Positions 24,904-35,050 of a DNA stretch of 64,000 nucleotides are shown piece after piece. The stretch lies in contig CM073322.1 in NCBI GenBank assembly GCA_037043015.1, positions 25,572,364 to 25,636,363 on the forward strand, read 5' to 3'. This DNA is from Bryum argenteum. Its lineage: Eukaryota > Streptophyta > Bryopsida > Bryales > Bryaceae. The stretch's first letter is position 1. Every line of letters starts with the position of its first letter. The translations under genes were made by a program, and so were the position numbers. The notes beneath the pieces are model-generated. The model was not told where the DNA came from. It saw only the letters and a list, made by a program, of their open reading frames with translations, and searched no databases.

Positions 24904-25109
24904 TGAATAGTACATTGTGGACACATTGGTGCATAGTCATGTGAATCTAACTTTTGAAAGGTCACAAATTTTTCAATAAAATTGTCATTTCAGTTTTCCA
25001 ATATAATCTCATCTCATACTAATAATAATGTTTAAAAAAATAGTGAAAAACTAATACCCACCTTGCAAAAAAACCTTTGATATTCAAATGTGCACGGTGA
25101 GTAACATGT

Positions 25110-25186
25110 CTACAATATTAGCATTATGAAAGGACACTTCATTCACGCCGGCCCCTTAGAAAGGGACCGGAGTTTCTATCTATCTA
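25110..25186 (+). mobile_element. 5'-truncated copy of the 214-bp retroposon
   Basis: ATTAGCATTATGAAAGGACA, then TTCATTCACGCCGGCCCCTT and a hairpin-capable AAGGGACCGG, ending in a (TCTA)n tail, match the 3' part of 31660-31873. It begins a few bases after the right end of the pogo element. Confidence 0.85.
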
Positions 25187-26718
25187 TCTGCACGTGGCCG
25201 ATTGTCTGCAACAGGACTTGTCGCTCCCGCAACCGGTCTGCTGCTTCGGCTAGCCGACTGCTAGTCTTTTTTATTAACTTGGGCTTGTTACTCCATAAAC
25301 TCCAGTAAATTGTAATCTTTCAATTACTCTGTAAAATCCACTAAACTGTGATCATCCATGTAGAATTATCTAGATGATTTCAATTATAGGATCTGAGTTT
25401 AAGTTTTAGTGTTCTCATTGTCCATAATTAGTATGAGGTACGATAAAAATCTGATCAACTTAGACTTGAAAGTAATTTTCTAAACTTTGCGTAAAAATTG
25501 AGATACTTTAAAACAATGCCATAAAGTGTATCAGATTTTAAATATTTAATATATATACTTTGGCATCAATGCAATTATCATAAAAGTAACTATAAATTTC
25601 CTAATTTTATTTTGTTATCACTTTTCTACACATTAGTTTTGAAGTTACTCTAAAATTGACTTGAAGGTGATTTGAACTCGATTTCACAATTACTAAATTA
25701 GTGAAATTGTTATTGAAGTTGAATAGTAGTAAACATTAGGCATCAAACCAAATGATACGTAAGAATCTCTAAGTTTGTATATGTAGGATTTATATTTCTA
25801 CAACCTCTATGTATAAAACTTGGATGTGTTATAAGTTGTGATTTCCCTAACTCTTATAGAGTTATTCTCTAAAACATGATATAAAGACATTATAGCTTAC
25901 ATTAGATCGACTTAGTTGAATTTCTTAAAGTAGTAAGAATATATTTTGAAATGAATTAAATAGTTTAAAACTCTGAAAATCAATAGAAATTAAAATTTAA
26001 TTATTAGTGTTTTGATATTGGATATGATTGGATAAAATTAAATGTTATATGACAAAATACGAAATAAACCACCAATAACTCAAGAAAAGTACTATCGGAT
26101 TTTTAAAATATTTAGTTTTCATACACTAAGTCAATGCTAAGAAAATATTGGAAATATAACTAAAAATGTTCAAACTGATTAATTTTATGTTTAAAATTTT
26201 AGTGAATTTGTAAATTTATTACAATTTAGTTGAAAGGATAAGATCAATAGTTATGATATTAATTAAAGAAACTAAATGATTATTGAATTATGTTTGATGG
26301 GAGTTTGAAATAAGACAATGACTAAAAAGAATGGTAACGTTATCTGGAATAGACAAATAGATATGAAATAATAGGACAAATTAGCTTAAGAAATAGAGAG
26401 TTAGATCTCATAAAGTCTACATGGGTACCTTTTTGTCTTAAGAGAGATAAAAGGCGTGTGATGACAAGTTATTATTGTCTACACCCTTCTCTCTGTGTAT
26501 TCCACTTGAAACAATTGTAATCTATTAATATTATTCATATTTTATGCTTTAAGATTGTTTGTAATTTGATTGTTTGAGTGTATGAGTAATCTTATTACCC
26601 CGGGGTAATAAGAGGGCAAGTACCAGATGGGGATGCTAATAAAGGATTGTTTAAGAAAGAGGCTTGAATTGGTGGAATCAACATCTATTTTTTTAAAGCA
26701 TTCGTAATTGTTGCCAGA
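25187..26718. other. AT-rich intergenic DNA
   Basis: Nothing supportable. A self-complementary TTACCCCGGGGTAA is at about 26595-26608. Confidence 0.5.
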
Positions 26719-26953
26719 TGTCACGGACATACATTAGAAACTTCTAGAAGATTGAGAAGCGTCTCGAAGCGTCTCGGAAGTCGCTTCCTATCTGGTAGTA
26801 TATATAGGAGTCGAGGCTGAAGGGTTCTTCAGTCTCGACAACACATCTCGTGTAGTTTTCACCTTTCTTGGTGTTGTTCATGTTCTCGTTCTATTAATCC
26901 AAATTCTTGTTAGTTTCTCTTGAATATCCTTGTGTCTTTTCGTGTCCTTCACA
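26719..26953 (+). mobile_element. Probable solo LTR with a heat-shock element
   Basis: It starts TGTCACGGACATACA and ends CGTGTCCTTCACA, giving TG...CA ends, with CCAGA on the left (26714-26718) and TCAGA on the right (26954-26958), a 4-of-5 target duplication. Inside, GAAACTTCTAGAA (26737-26749) is a perfect three-unit heat-shock element (nGAAnnTTCnnGAA). A TATATATA box lies near 26808, followed by a transcribed-looking leader. No internal retrotransposon sequence flanks it. Confidence 0.55.
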
Positions 26954-28234
26954 TCAGATTTGTAATTATAAGTATCAACTTAATGAAATGCTTGTGTATA
27001 CATGTATAATTGTCTAATTGACTTGTTTTTGTAGCAATTGTACGAGGTTCTTACCATTGAATGTCAAATAACATTCAAATATGTAACTTGATACGAATAG
27101 ACAATAGAACATGTTGTGAAGAGAAATTGTGGATATGATAAAAGACGACTGGACTGGAAAGAACACTTAGAGGTGAAAGACCATTTCTAGTGTAAAAATT
27201 CAAATAGTACATTAAGTAAAGTGCACTTAGTGAAAGGATTAAAAGACATCCTTTTCTACTAATTATCATTCTTAAGATAAAATAATAACGTTAAGAGAGG
27301 TGAATGCTAAAGAGCATTCTTGTATATCTTCTAGAGAGAGGAGATAAGGTTGGCCGACAATATGAAAGTGTACTTGGAGTTTAACTAACTTCAAGTAGTA
27401 AAATAAGCACTTGTAGTAATGGTATTCTTCGGAGGGTCCCTAATTTCTTTTAAGGATCAATAGTGTAAGGCTTGATTATCTTAACATTATTATCCTATAA
27501 TCGTTTGACCCCTTCTAATAAAAACATTATTTTACACTATCTATAGTGTCTTGGGTTGGGTTTAAGATTTTTACATTAATATTTATTAGCATATGACATT
27601 GGTTGAATAAAAACGTGAGACCCATGAAACCTTTCATTCAAAGGTCCCCACTAGATCTTTATTTGAGATATATTCATCTTGGATTAAACCCTTTTAGATA
27701 AAATTACTTGGAAATGAATCCTAATTGAATATGGCCTTAAGAGAAGAAATATTGTGTAATAAAGTTGTACTAAAGTATTAGTAAGGGTTTAGTTCTGTCG
27801 AAGTGAATAAATTACTATGGCTCTTTAGATTTGGACCACTGTTGTTGAATTGAGAACAAATTTGTCAAATTTTGGTAACCCTTGGTATAGAAATTTTGAA
27901 ATTTCAAATAAATCAAAAGCTTCATCGTGCTTTGAAATAATTCAGCTCTCTAGTGACTACAATCAAGGTCTATTTAGGGCTCGCATGAAAATGACATCCC
28001 CTAAGAAAATAAGATAATCAAATAATATTATTCATATGTGACCAAAATACAAAATTTTAGTTTCTACATAACATAATTTGCATCTCAATTATTGAACACA
28101 AGATTGTAAAGCAAAGATACTCACATGTTTTGAACACAAATAGTATAGCTTTAAGTGCTCAATTTGCATACAACTTCATGTGTAAAAGTACTAACCAACT
28201 TGAAGAAAAACTAAGTAGAATGCATGATAGTAAG

Positions 28235-28270
<36 letters not shown>

Positions 28271-28375
28271 CAAAATACTATATAATTATTTTGATCATGT
28301 AGAAGTGCATTGCTCAAGTGAACAACTTAAGTCATTGACCAAAATCATTAACCAAAATCAGTAACTATCTTTGGT
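26954..28375. other. AT-rich intergenic DNA with a poly-A run
   Basis: An uninterrupted A run of about 28 lies at 28239-28266. No gene is seen. Confidence 0.5.
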
Positions 28376-30251
28376 ATATCGTAGGTTAGGGGCCGGTTCG
28401 ACACTAAATAATTCAAAAATTCTAAGCTGAATTTTATTTGAAATTATTACTTAGTAATGCCGGAATCAATCTAAAATACAGCAAGCATTTGATGAAATAA
28501 ATAAAAATCACCAAATTATATATCAATGATGTCGAAATATTCAAAATCAAGAAGGTCAAATGAAAAGGAAGTTAAGAAATACTTCTTACACTAAAATTCA
28601 TGCAACTGCTAAGCATGAAGAGTCAATCTATAAATAGATGACATGTTGCCACCACGATGGATCAAAATTAGAAGAGACAACTGGAATGCAACATTTCACC
28701 TCGAAATCAGGTAGTGCTTGGCCGTGAGCACATGGGCCAACTCAAAAGGCAACTTTCGATTTCACTTGGATCATCTCTTGGCCTTCTCTCGCACCTAGAG
28801 AGCTCCGTCTCCTCTGCTCCTCTGTGTTCAACCGCTCTTCTGAAGCTCCATCTCCGAATAGCAGCGGTGCACCAAGTGATTTGAGGTGAGTGGTTTTTGC
28901 TGTCACTAGTTACCGTATGCATCTGATTCCCTAGCACAGGAGACGAGCAAGCAAGTTAATCACCCTTGACTGCGAGGATGAGAAAGCAAATTAATCACCC
29001 TTGCACTGTTCTTCAGGACGAAGATGAATACATGATGGACACAAAGACGAGGTTGCTCAAGACTGTGCAAGTTCCGTAGTCAGGTAGCTCACTGTGGCCA
29101 CACTCATACGTTGATTGAGCTCCTTTTGCATTTCTAAGTTATTTCCTATATTGGTGATAATTTGCTCTGCCCAAGATGTTGTGTGCTTTTCTGTACATGC
29201 GAGCAAGATCTGGGAATTGAATGTGAGACGGTGTGTATTGCTAGCAAGATAAGAAGGATTTGAATGGTTGATCGACTGCTAGAGCAAAAGGTTGGAGCAA
29301 GATTGGACGATGAAACAAAAGAAAGAATATGACAATTTTGATCTCCTTCATGAAAATGAGAAGACCCTTCATCTACATGCTTTTTGTATGCTTCTTTAAG
29401 CTCTCGTGTAGAGGTAAACGACTCATACATACTGCTTCTAGAAAGCTTTTCATAAGTACTATAACTCTCTCCTTGTTTCTTGTACATCATCTTCGAATAC
29501 TTGCATGCATTGTTGATATTTCTATGTTTTCTAAGTGCAGCATAAATAGGCCCCCAAAGAGAAGATTCAGACCAGTTTGTGTAGTGGCCCCTAACCTTCA
29601 CCTTCTTGGAAGACGGCTCCTCTTCTTCCACTTTAGGAGTTAGGAATGTAGCCTCCAAAGTGCTTTGTGGCCTCCCAACCGGACGTTTCACCACTTCCAC
29701 ATGCAATGCCTTCTCCTCATCTATCTTGGTTCTCAAAGTTTCAAAATCACGCTCTATTTTGTGTTGCATCTCTTCCTTGGAAACTGGCACGAAAATGCTA
29801 CTCAAAGTCCTTGATTTTGTCATTTTGACTTCAACTAACCTCAAAATAAGCAAAACAATTTCAATACCAGTACCCAAACCATCAACAATCCAAAACTTCA
29901 AAGCAAAAACGCATAAAAGAAGTGTTGCGTGTTGCAAGAAGCTCTAAACCCAGATTAGGGTAATTAGTTAGGTCAAGTTCAATTAAGCCGTCACTTAGCC
30001 GTCTCTTGTGCAATTATGTCAAGATATTATTTTATGAAGAGAAATAAATCTTTTTGGGGAATGAGAAAATATTCATTTGCAGTAATATTGTATGTAAATT
30101 TCTCATACATATTTTTACTTCCAGCCAATTTTTTTAAAAAAATTAAACAAAAGTCGGAAAAAAAAGAAAAAAAAATTAGTCGAATGCAAATTTTTCACTT
30201 TAATTAATTATTCGAAAAACAAGTGTCGAACCGGCCCCTAACCTACGATAT
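28376..30251. mobile_element. DNA transposon derivative with 30-bp perfect inverted ends
   Basis: The left end (28376-28405) starts ATATCGTAGGTTAGGGGCCG and continues GTTCGACACT. The right end (30222-30251) is its exact reverse complement over all 30 bases. If the ends are read as TCGTAGG...CCTACGA, TA flanks both sides, fitting Tc1/mariner/pogo. The 1.88-kb interior encodes an HTH/AT-hook protein fragment on the minus strand but no catalytic domain, so it is probably non-autonomous. Confidence 0.85.
29146..29937 (-). pseudogene. Transposase-like DNA-binding fragment (AT-hook and HTH)
   Basis: The open frame is 263 codons, but a likely start is the Met at about 29823 (MTKSRTLSSIF). It has an AT-hook-like KRPVGRPQSTL, a basic SKKVKVRG stretch, and an HTH-like region from SLWGPIYAALRKHRNINNAC through EKLSRSSMYESFT to LKEAYKKHVDEG, which resembles the psq-type N-terminus of pogo transposases. 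No DDE residues are present within the element. It presumably bound the element's ends. From about residue 190 the frame no longer looks protein-like, so the true exon may end there. Confidence 0.55.
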
Positions 30252-30539
30252 TAGAAAATGTAAACATTACATTTTGATTATAGCTCTAGTAATAAACATG
30301 AACCAATGTTAAGATAAAAGTAAATAGATAATTATTACTTACAATTGAATGTACAGAATATATGCATATGTAAAATACCTAATCAATACACTCTTGATCT
30401 TGTTCCAAAATGTCTTATTGATTTCATACAAGTACAAAATTGAGCACTTAAATCACCAAACTATAATGTATTGAGTCCTTTAATCACCCTAAGGTACTAC
30501 TTCACTCGTTCTTTGAGTGTGTATTATTACTTCACAATT

Positions 30540-31066
30540 GGAAAAAATTGAAAAAAATTGAACTCACAATACCAATCGGCAGCATACATAGCATGAGGAT
30601 GGTTGAAGGAGTTTTGTCCAACTTTTGGCAAGCCAATCTTTATGATTACTAATTGAAATGTTATCAAATCATGTATCGCTAAAACACTCTTGGTGAGAGC
30701 TATCCACTCATTGTCATTTCACCGCTCATTATCATTAATTGAGCTCAAGATTTGTGATTCTTGGTAGATTAAGTTTTGCACTTTGACATTGTTAAACAAT
30801 CTCATTATTTGAGCAAATATTGTGAATTTATACATCACTACAAAGCTCTTGGTAAGCAGTGTCCTCTCAGTATCATTGCACTTCTCATCATCATCATCAT
30901 CATCATTTGAGATTGGGGCAAGTGGTACTTGATCTATCAAATTTGCCCAACCTTTGGTGCGCCAAAACTTAATGATTATCAAAGCATATATTATCAAATT
31001 ATATATCACCGTAAAGCTCCTGAAGAGAGCTATCCATCCAACTAGATGAAAAAATTTAACCATCAA
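30540..31066 (-). pseudogene. Three diverged repeats of a membrane-segment-encoding unit
   Basis: On the minus strand three units of about 190 bp follow one another. The first reads GWIALFRSFTVIYNLIIYAL; the second TKSFVVMYKFTIFAQIMRLF; the third EWIALTKSVLAIHDLITFQL. Each gives one hydrophobic helix followed by a polar stretch, the first with a run of Asp from a (CAT)n repeat (30887-30906). The family is unknown to me. The frame is open from 31066 to 30719, then stops, so this is at best a remnant of a repeat protein. Confidence 0.4.
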
Positions 31067-31398
31067 AATTCAAATAAATTCCAAGAGGTTTGCAATACCC
31101 TTAAGACAATATGGAACAAAGGGTCAGAGTATTTATTAAAACATAAAATTGACGTGCCCAAAGACCATAAGAATTTTTTAAAGCTCTCATTAAAAACAAC
31201 CCTCGATAAAGATAATGTATCAATTGTGAGGATAGGCCCTTTTGAAAGATTAATCAATGTGACTTTCCTTCAATTAAATGTTAATAGTTTATCTTGGTAA
31301 GTTTGCACAAGTCCTATCTTTATAAATTTCCAATTAATGCTCTTGTACTCATGCCCAATACTTTTAATGTATTTTATCTCTCATCTCTTATTACACAT

Positions 31399-31985
31399 GT
31401 ACAGTCCCCTCCAGATGATTTACAAATTCAGCATTCAAGAACAATTTTCCTATCAACTTTGAACATTGCTTGTGCACTCAAAAATGATCCGATTTCAAAA
31501 CCGTGAAGTGCGTTGCAACCACAATGAAGACTACTACATCTTTGACATGATTGCACACATTCGACAATGAAAGGAATATAAACAATTAGAAGTAGTGCAT
31601 ACACTATCGACAAATAAGTATTACCATTCTTTGCTTCAATTTGAATGTTCATTCTAACTGCCCTTTGGGGGGATACTATGTCAAGTATCTTCAAGGCACT
31701 AGTAACTAGGCTAGAAACTAGCGTAGTTATAGTGTCCACCCTCGAGAGGGGGAAGTAGTATTGTTCCAATTCCCCCTTGTCCAGTGGCCATCGGGATATT
31801 AGCATTACGAACGGACACTTCATTCACGCCGGCCCCTTAGAAAGGGACCGGAGTTTCTATCTATCTATCTATCTTCATTCTAACTTGCAAATTTGAAATG
31901 AGCTTGCAAGTTTGTTCTTTAGATATTGTAGATCATTCTAATGCATGATTTGTATCACTTCTACTTCATGCTACAATCTGGAGCA
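31399..31985. repeat. Left arm of a long inverted repeat
   Basis: Reverse complement of 32211-32571, split by a retroposon at 31660-31873. The outer 225 bp differ from the other arm at only about three positions. The inner part is more diverged, about 80 percent. The minus-strand frame here is the twin of the plus-strand frame at 32318-32542. Confidence 0.95.
31660..31873 (+). mobile_element. 214-bp retroposon (SINE or LINE tail) with 12-bp target duplication
   Basis: It is flanked by TTCATTCTAACT at 31648-31659 and 31874-31885. The insert begins GCCCTTTGGGG and ends with a hairpin (GGCCCCTTAGAAAGGGACC) and a (TCTA)n tail, the arrangement of non-LTR retroposons. The opposite arm of the inverted repeat near 32312 retains the unfilled site, which fixes both ends. 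No clear pol III A and B boxes were seen, so it may be a 5'-truncated LINE end. Related copies are at 19790, 25110 and 60690. Confidence 0.9.
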
Positions 31986-32210
31986 GAGTCTTAAATATTC
32001 TTGATATTTAAAGAATTTATGTCAAAGCTTGTAAAAGCCCTTCCCACTCCTCAACAATGTTGCACTAGAAAGTACAGGGTGGTGCATGAGACATTGAGTG
32101 ATATCTCTCATGAATCGATTACTAAGCTCAGATATGTTTGTTATTCTTGCCGATTTTAAGGAATGACTTATCAATCTACTATAAATACTATGTAATACCT
32201 TTACAAAATT
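31986..32210. other. Spacer between the inverted arms
   Basis: Unique AT-rich sequence of about 225 bp. A transcript through both arms would fold into a long hairpin with this as the loop. Confidence 0.6.
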
Positions 32211-32571
32211 TGCTCCACACCACAACATGAGAGGAAGAGGTACAAATCATGCATTACAAATGAGCTACACTATCTAAAGAACAAACTTGCAAGCTCATTT
32301 CAAATTTGCAAGCTTGAATGAACATTCAAATTGAAGCAAAGAATGGTAATACTTATTCGTCGATAGTGTATGCAGTACTTCTAATTGTTTATATTCCTTT
32401 CATTGTCGAATGTGTGCAATCATGTCAAAGATGTAGTAGTCTTCATTGTGGTTGCAACGCACTTCATGGTTTTGAAATCGGATCATTTTTGAGTGCACAA
32501 GCAATGTTCAAAGTTGATAGGAAAATTGTTCTTGAATGCTGAATTTGTAAATCATCTGGAGGGGACTGTAC
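32211..32571. repeat. Right arm of the long inverted repeat
   Basis: Uninterrupted partner of 31399-31985. It contains a 74-codon frame (next entry). Confidence 0.95.
32318..32542 (+). CDS. Small predicted membrane peptide, duplicated in both arms
   Basis: The 74-aa frame has a hydrophilic start (MNIQIEAKNGNTY), a hydrophobic helix of about 20 residues (SIVYAVLLIVYIPFIVEC) and a Cys-rich stretch (CVQSCQRCSSLHCGC). The other arm encodes the same peptide at about 31431-31655 minus, with only two substitutions and an open frame. Function is unknown, and no promoter is evident. It may be a real small protein, an exon of a larger gene, or a frame conserved only because the arms are young. Confidence 0.3.
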   Translation: MNIQIEAKNGNTYSSIVYAVLLIVYIPFIVECVQSCQRCSSLHCGCNALHGFEIGSFLSAQAMFKVDRKIVLEC

Positions 32572-33419
32572 AACCTTACTTTCCTAGCTTCCCTTGCAAG
32601 TCTTGTTGCCCATATTTATCTTTTTTCCAAGAGTCCTTGTGCCTTGATTCCTTATCTTCTACATTTTTTAATTTTTAATTTTTATTTTATTTTAAATTTT
32701 GAATTAATTAATTTTACACACGTTGCCAACACATTTTTGATTAATTGTTCAACATGTTGCCTCAATTTCTTGTCTTTCTTGTAATTTATCACATTGTTTT
32801 ACAAATGGCCCATTATCCCAATTCCTTATTTTCTTAGGATCTCGTCTTCTTAATCCACGTTGTATTGTAATATCTAATTTTCTCACATCAGTCGGGCACG
32901 TTATAATCCCATGTTTTCTCATAACATTGTTTTTTAAACACGTCCTATTGCAATTTTCATCTCCCTACGCATGTACCATTTGGGTTCCACTTCTTTCCCA
33001 AGTCTTATACACTTCCTTCTTAATTTGCGTATGTTCATAAAAACATGTGTGTGTTTCAAATAAAATGTATCTTCTTCAGACTTTTACGTAACAAAGTGCT
33101 CCAAGAATTTGTTTTAAGACATGCGCAATTTATATTTTCCTCAACAACACGATTTGTTTTGCATAATGGTTGACAAGTTTTGTAATACAAGAGTGCCAAT
33201 GTGATACTATGGAAGATATTACACCTTCATTTATAAGACACTTTTTAGGAGACAAAGGGTGGGTTATTAGCAAGGTTGAAATATATTTCTACGTACTTTG
33301 CTAAAGAGGCTTTTCTTGAAGTTAGATCAAATTTAGTAGATATATTTTATTCCTATTTGATTTTCTATCTTTTTACACAAACCATGTACTGATTTCCTAT
33401 CTTCTCATAGGTCCTCATT
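32572..33419. other. AT-rich DNA with loose repeats
   Basis: Phrases such as CCCAATTCCTTATTTTCTTA recur irregularly and look like decayed relatives of the 33-bp array that follows. Nothing coding is seen. Confidence 0.45.
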
Positions 33420-34470
33420 TCCTATATTACGAGGATGTCGTCTTCTCACACACACTACTGTAATTCCCTATCTTCTTACTTACGTCAAATTCAGGATTCC
33501 CTATCTTCTTACTGATGTCCAATCTTGGATTTCCTATCTTTTTATTGACGTTCAATCTTGGGTTCCCTATCTTCTTATTTACATCCTATTTTGAATTCCC
33601 TATATTCTTACTAACGCCCAATCTCAGATTTCCTATCTTCTTATTGACGTCAAAGTATGGATTCTATATCTTCTTACTAACGTCAAGGGTGGATTCCCTA
33701 ACTTCTTACTGACGTCCTGAGCGTAGATTCCCTATCTTATTAGTGACGTCCAAGCGTGGATTCCCCACCTTCTTACTAAAGTCCAAGGGTGGATTCCCTG
33801 CCTTTTTACTGACGTCCAAGCGTGGATTCCCTACCTTCTTACTGATGTCCAAGCCCAAGTGTAGATTCCCTGTCTTCTTATTGAAGTTCAATCTTGGATT
33901 CCCTATCTTCTTACTTATGTCCAATTCTAGATTCCCTATCTTCTTACAGACGTCGAATCTCAGATTTTCTGTCTTCTTACTGACGTCCAAGCGTGGATTC
34001 TCTATCTTCTTACTAACGTCCAATCATGGATTCCCTATCTTCTAGCCGACGCCCAATCTTGGATCCCCTATCTTCTTACCAACGTCCAATCTTGGATTCC
34101 CTACCTTCTTACTGTCGTCCAAGCGTGGATTCTCTGCCTTCTTACAAACGTCCAAGCGTGGATTCTCTATCTTCTTACCGACGTCCAATCCTGGATTCCC
34201 TACCTTCTTACCAACGTCCAATCCTCAATTCGGTATCTTCTTACTGACGTCCAATCCTAGATTCGGTACCTTCTTACCGACGTCCAATCCTGGATTCGGT
34301 ATCTTCTTACCGACGTCTACTCCTGGATTCGGTATCTACTTACCAACGTTCAATCATGAATTTGGTATCTTCTTACCGACGTCCAATCCTGGATTTGGTA
34401 TCTTCTTACTGACGTCTAGTCCAGGATTCCCTATCTTCTTACTGACATCCAATCTTGGATTCCCTTTCTT
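33420..34470. repeat. 33-bp minisatellite, about 30 copies
   Basis: The consensus unit is GACGTCCAATCTTGGATTCC followed by CTATCTTCTTACT. Copies run head to tail for about 1 kb with substitutions and one 6-bp insertion near 33850. Because 33 is a multiple of three, frames stay open: GFPIFLLTSNL-type on plus (33743-34045), SYRRPILDSLP-type on another plus frame (34026-34247), DVSKKIGNPRL-type on minus (33706-34023). There is no spacer variation of the CRISPR kind. Confidence 0.95.
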
Positions 34471-35050
34471 GTTAAAAAAGTCCCATCAGCTTATCTTTTG
34501 ATTCTCGTACGCTTGTAAAAGATCGATTGTTCTTATGAGTAACATGTTTAGAAATTTCTAATCAACAATGTCTTTCAAGAACTTCTTTTAGAAAACCTAC
34601 GATGTATATTATTCATAAACTCATTGTAGTAGTTTGTGATATACGATAGTGTACATAAGAAATCTCCAATTTTGGCCATAACAAACAATATAGAGAATTT
34701 ATTTATCGGCTTTCGAATTATAACAAAATTTCAAAATGAATGGGGAAGCAATGGCAAGATCCCGCTTCTGATAAGCCGGGAAGATCTTCCCACATCGAAG
34801 GAGCACGGAGAAGGGGAGCCCGACCCACGTGGCAACGGCGAGCTAGGACCCAAGTCCGTTGAGCACGGTGATAGGGTGCTCGGGGGAAGTTCGGGGACGG
34901 AACGGAACACTCGCTGGAACCAGGAGTGAAAGAAAGACGCCGTGAGTTAGTATAATGTGCGAGCAGCAAGGCGGAGTTTTCTCCTCAATTTGTTCGCACT
35001 CCCATTAATCAATCTCTCATCTTTCATTGCAACAATCAGAGCAGCGAGCG
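34471..35050 (+). promoter_or_regulatory. Promoter and leader of the NRP/SET gene
   Basis: GC rises after 34760. CCCACGTGGC at about 34825-34834 contains a G-box (CACGTG), a bZIP/bHLH site in plants. GAGCACGG occurs twice (near 34801 and 34860). No TATA box is obvious. An in-frame ATG lies eight codons upstream of the preferred start. Confidence 0.45.

Larger units (their letters stand above)
20559..25101 (+). mobile_element. Pogo-like DNA transposon carrying a Ulp1-type domain
   Basis: The proposed element is 4543 bp. The left end holds ACAACCGTGCAC (20559-20570) with repeats of ACCGTGCAC at 20579 and a degenerate copy at 20612. The right end holds the inverted forms GTGCACGGT at 24892 and 25090. 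TA lies on both sides (20557-20558 and 25102-25103), the target duplication expected for pogo/Tc1-mariner. Inside are a transposase relic, a SUMO-protease-like domain and a basic tail, all on the plus strand and split by short introns. The boundaries are inferred from the inverted motifs and could shift by some bases. The coding part is broken. Confidence 0.7.

Noticed and set aside
33420..34470. Possible CRISPR array
   Set aside because: Units are contiguous, vary in sequence and have no unique spacers between conserved repeats; the context is a plant nuclear genome.
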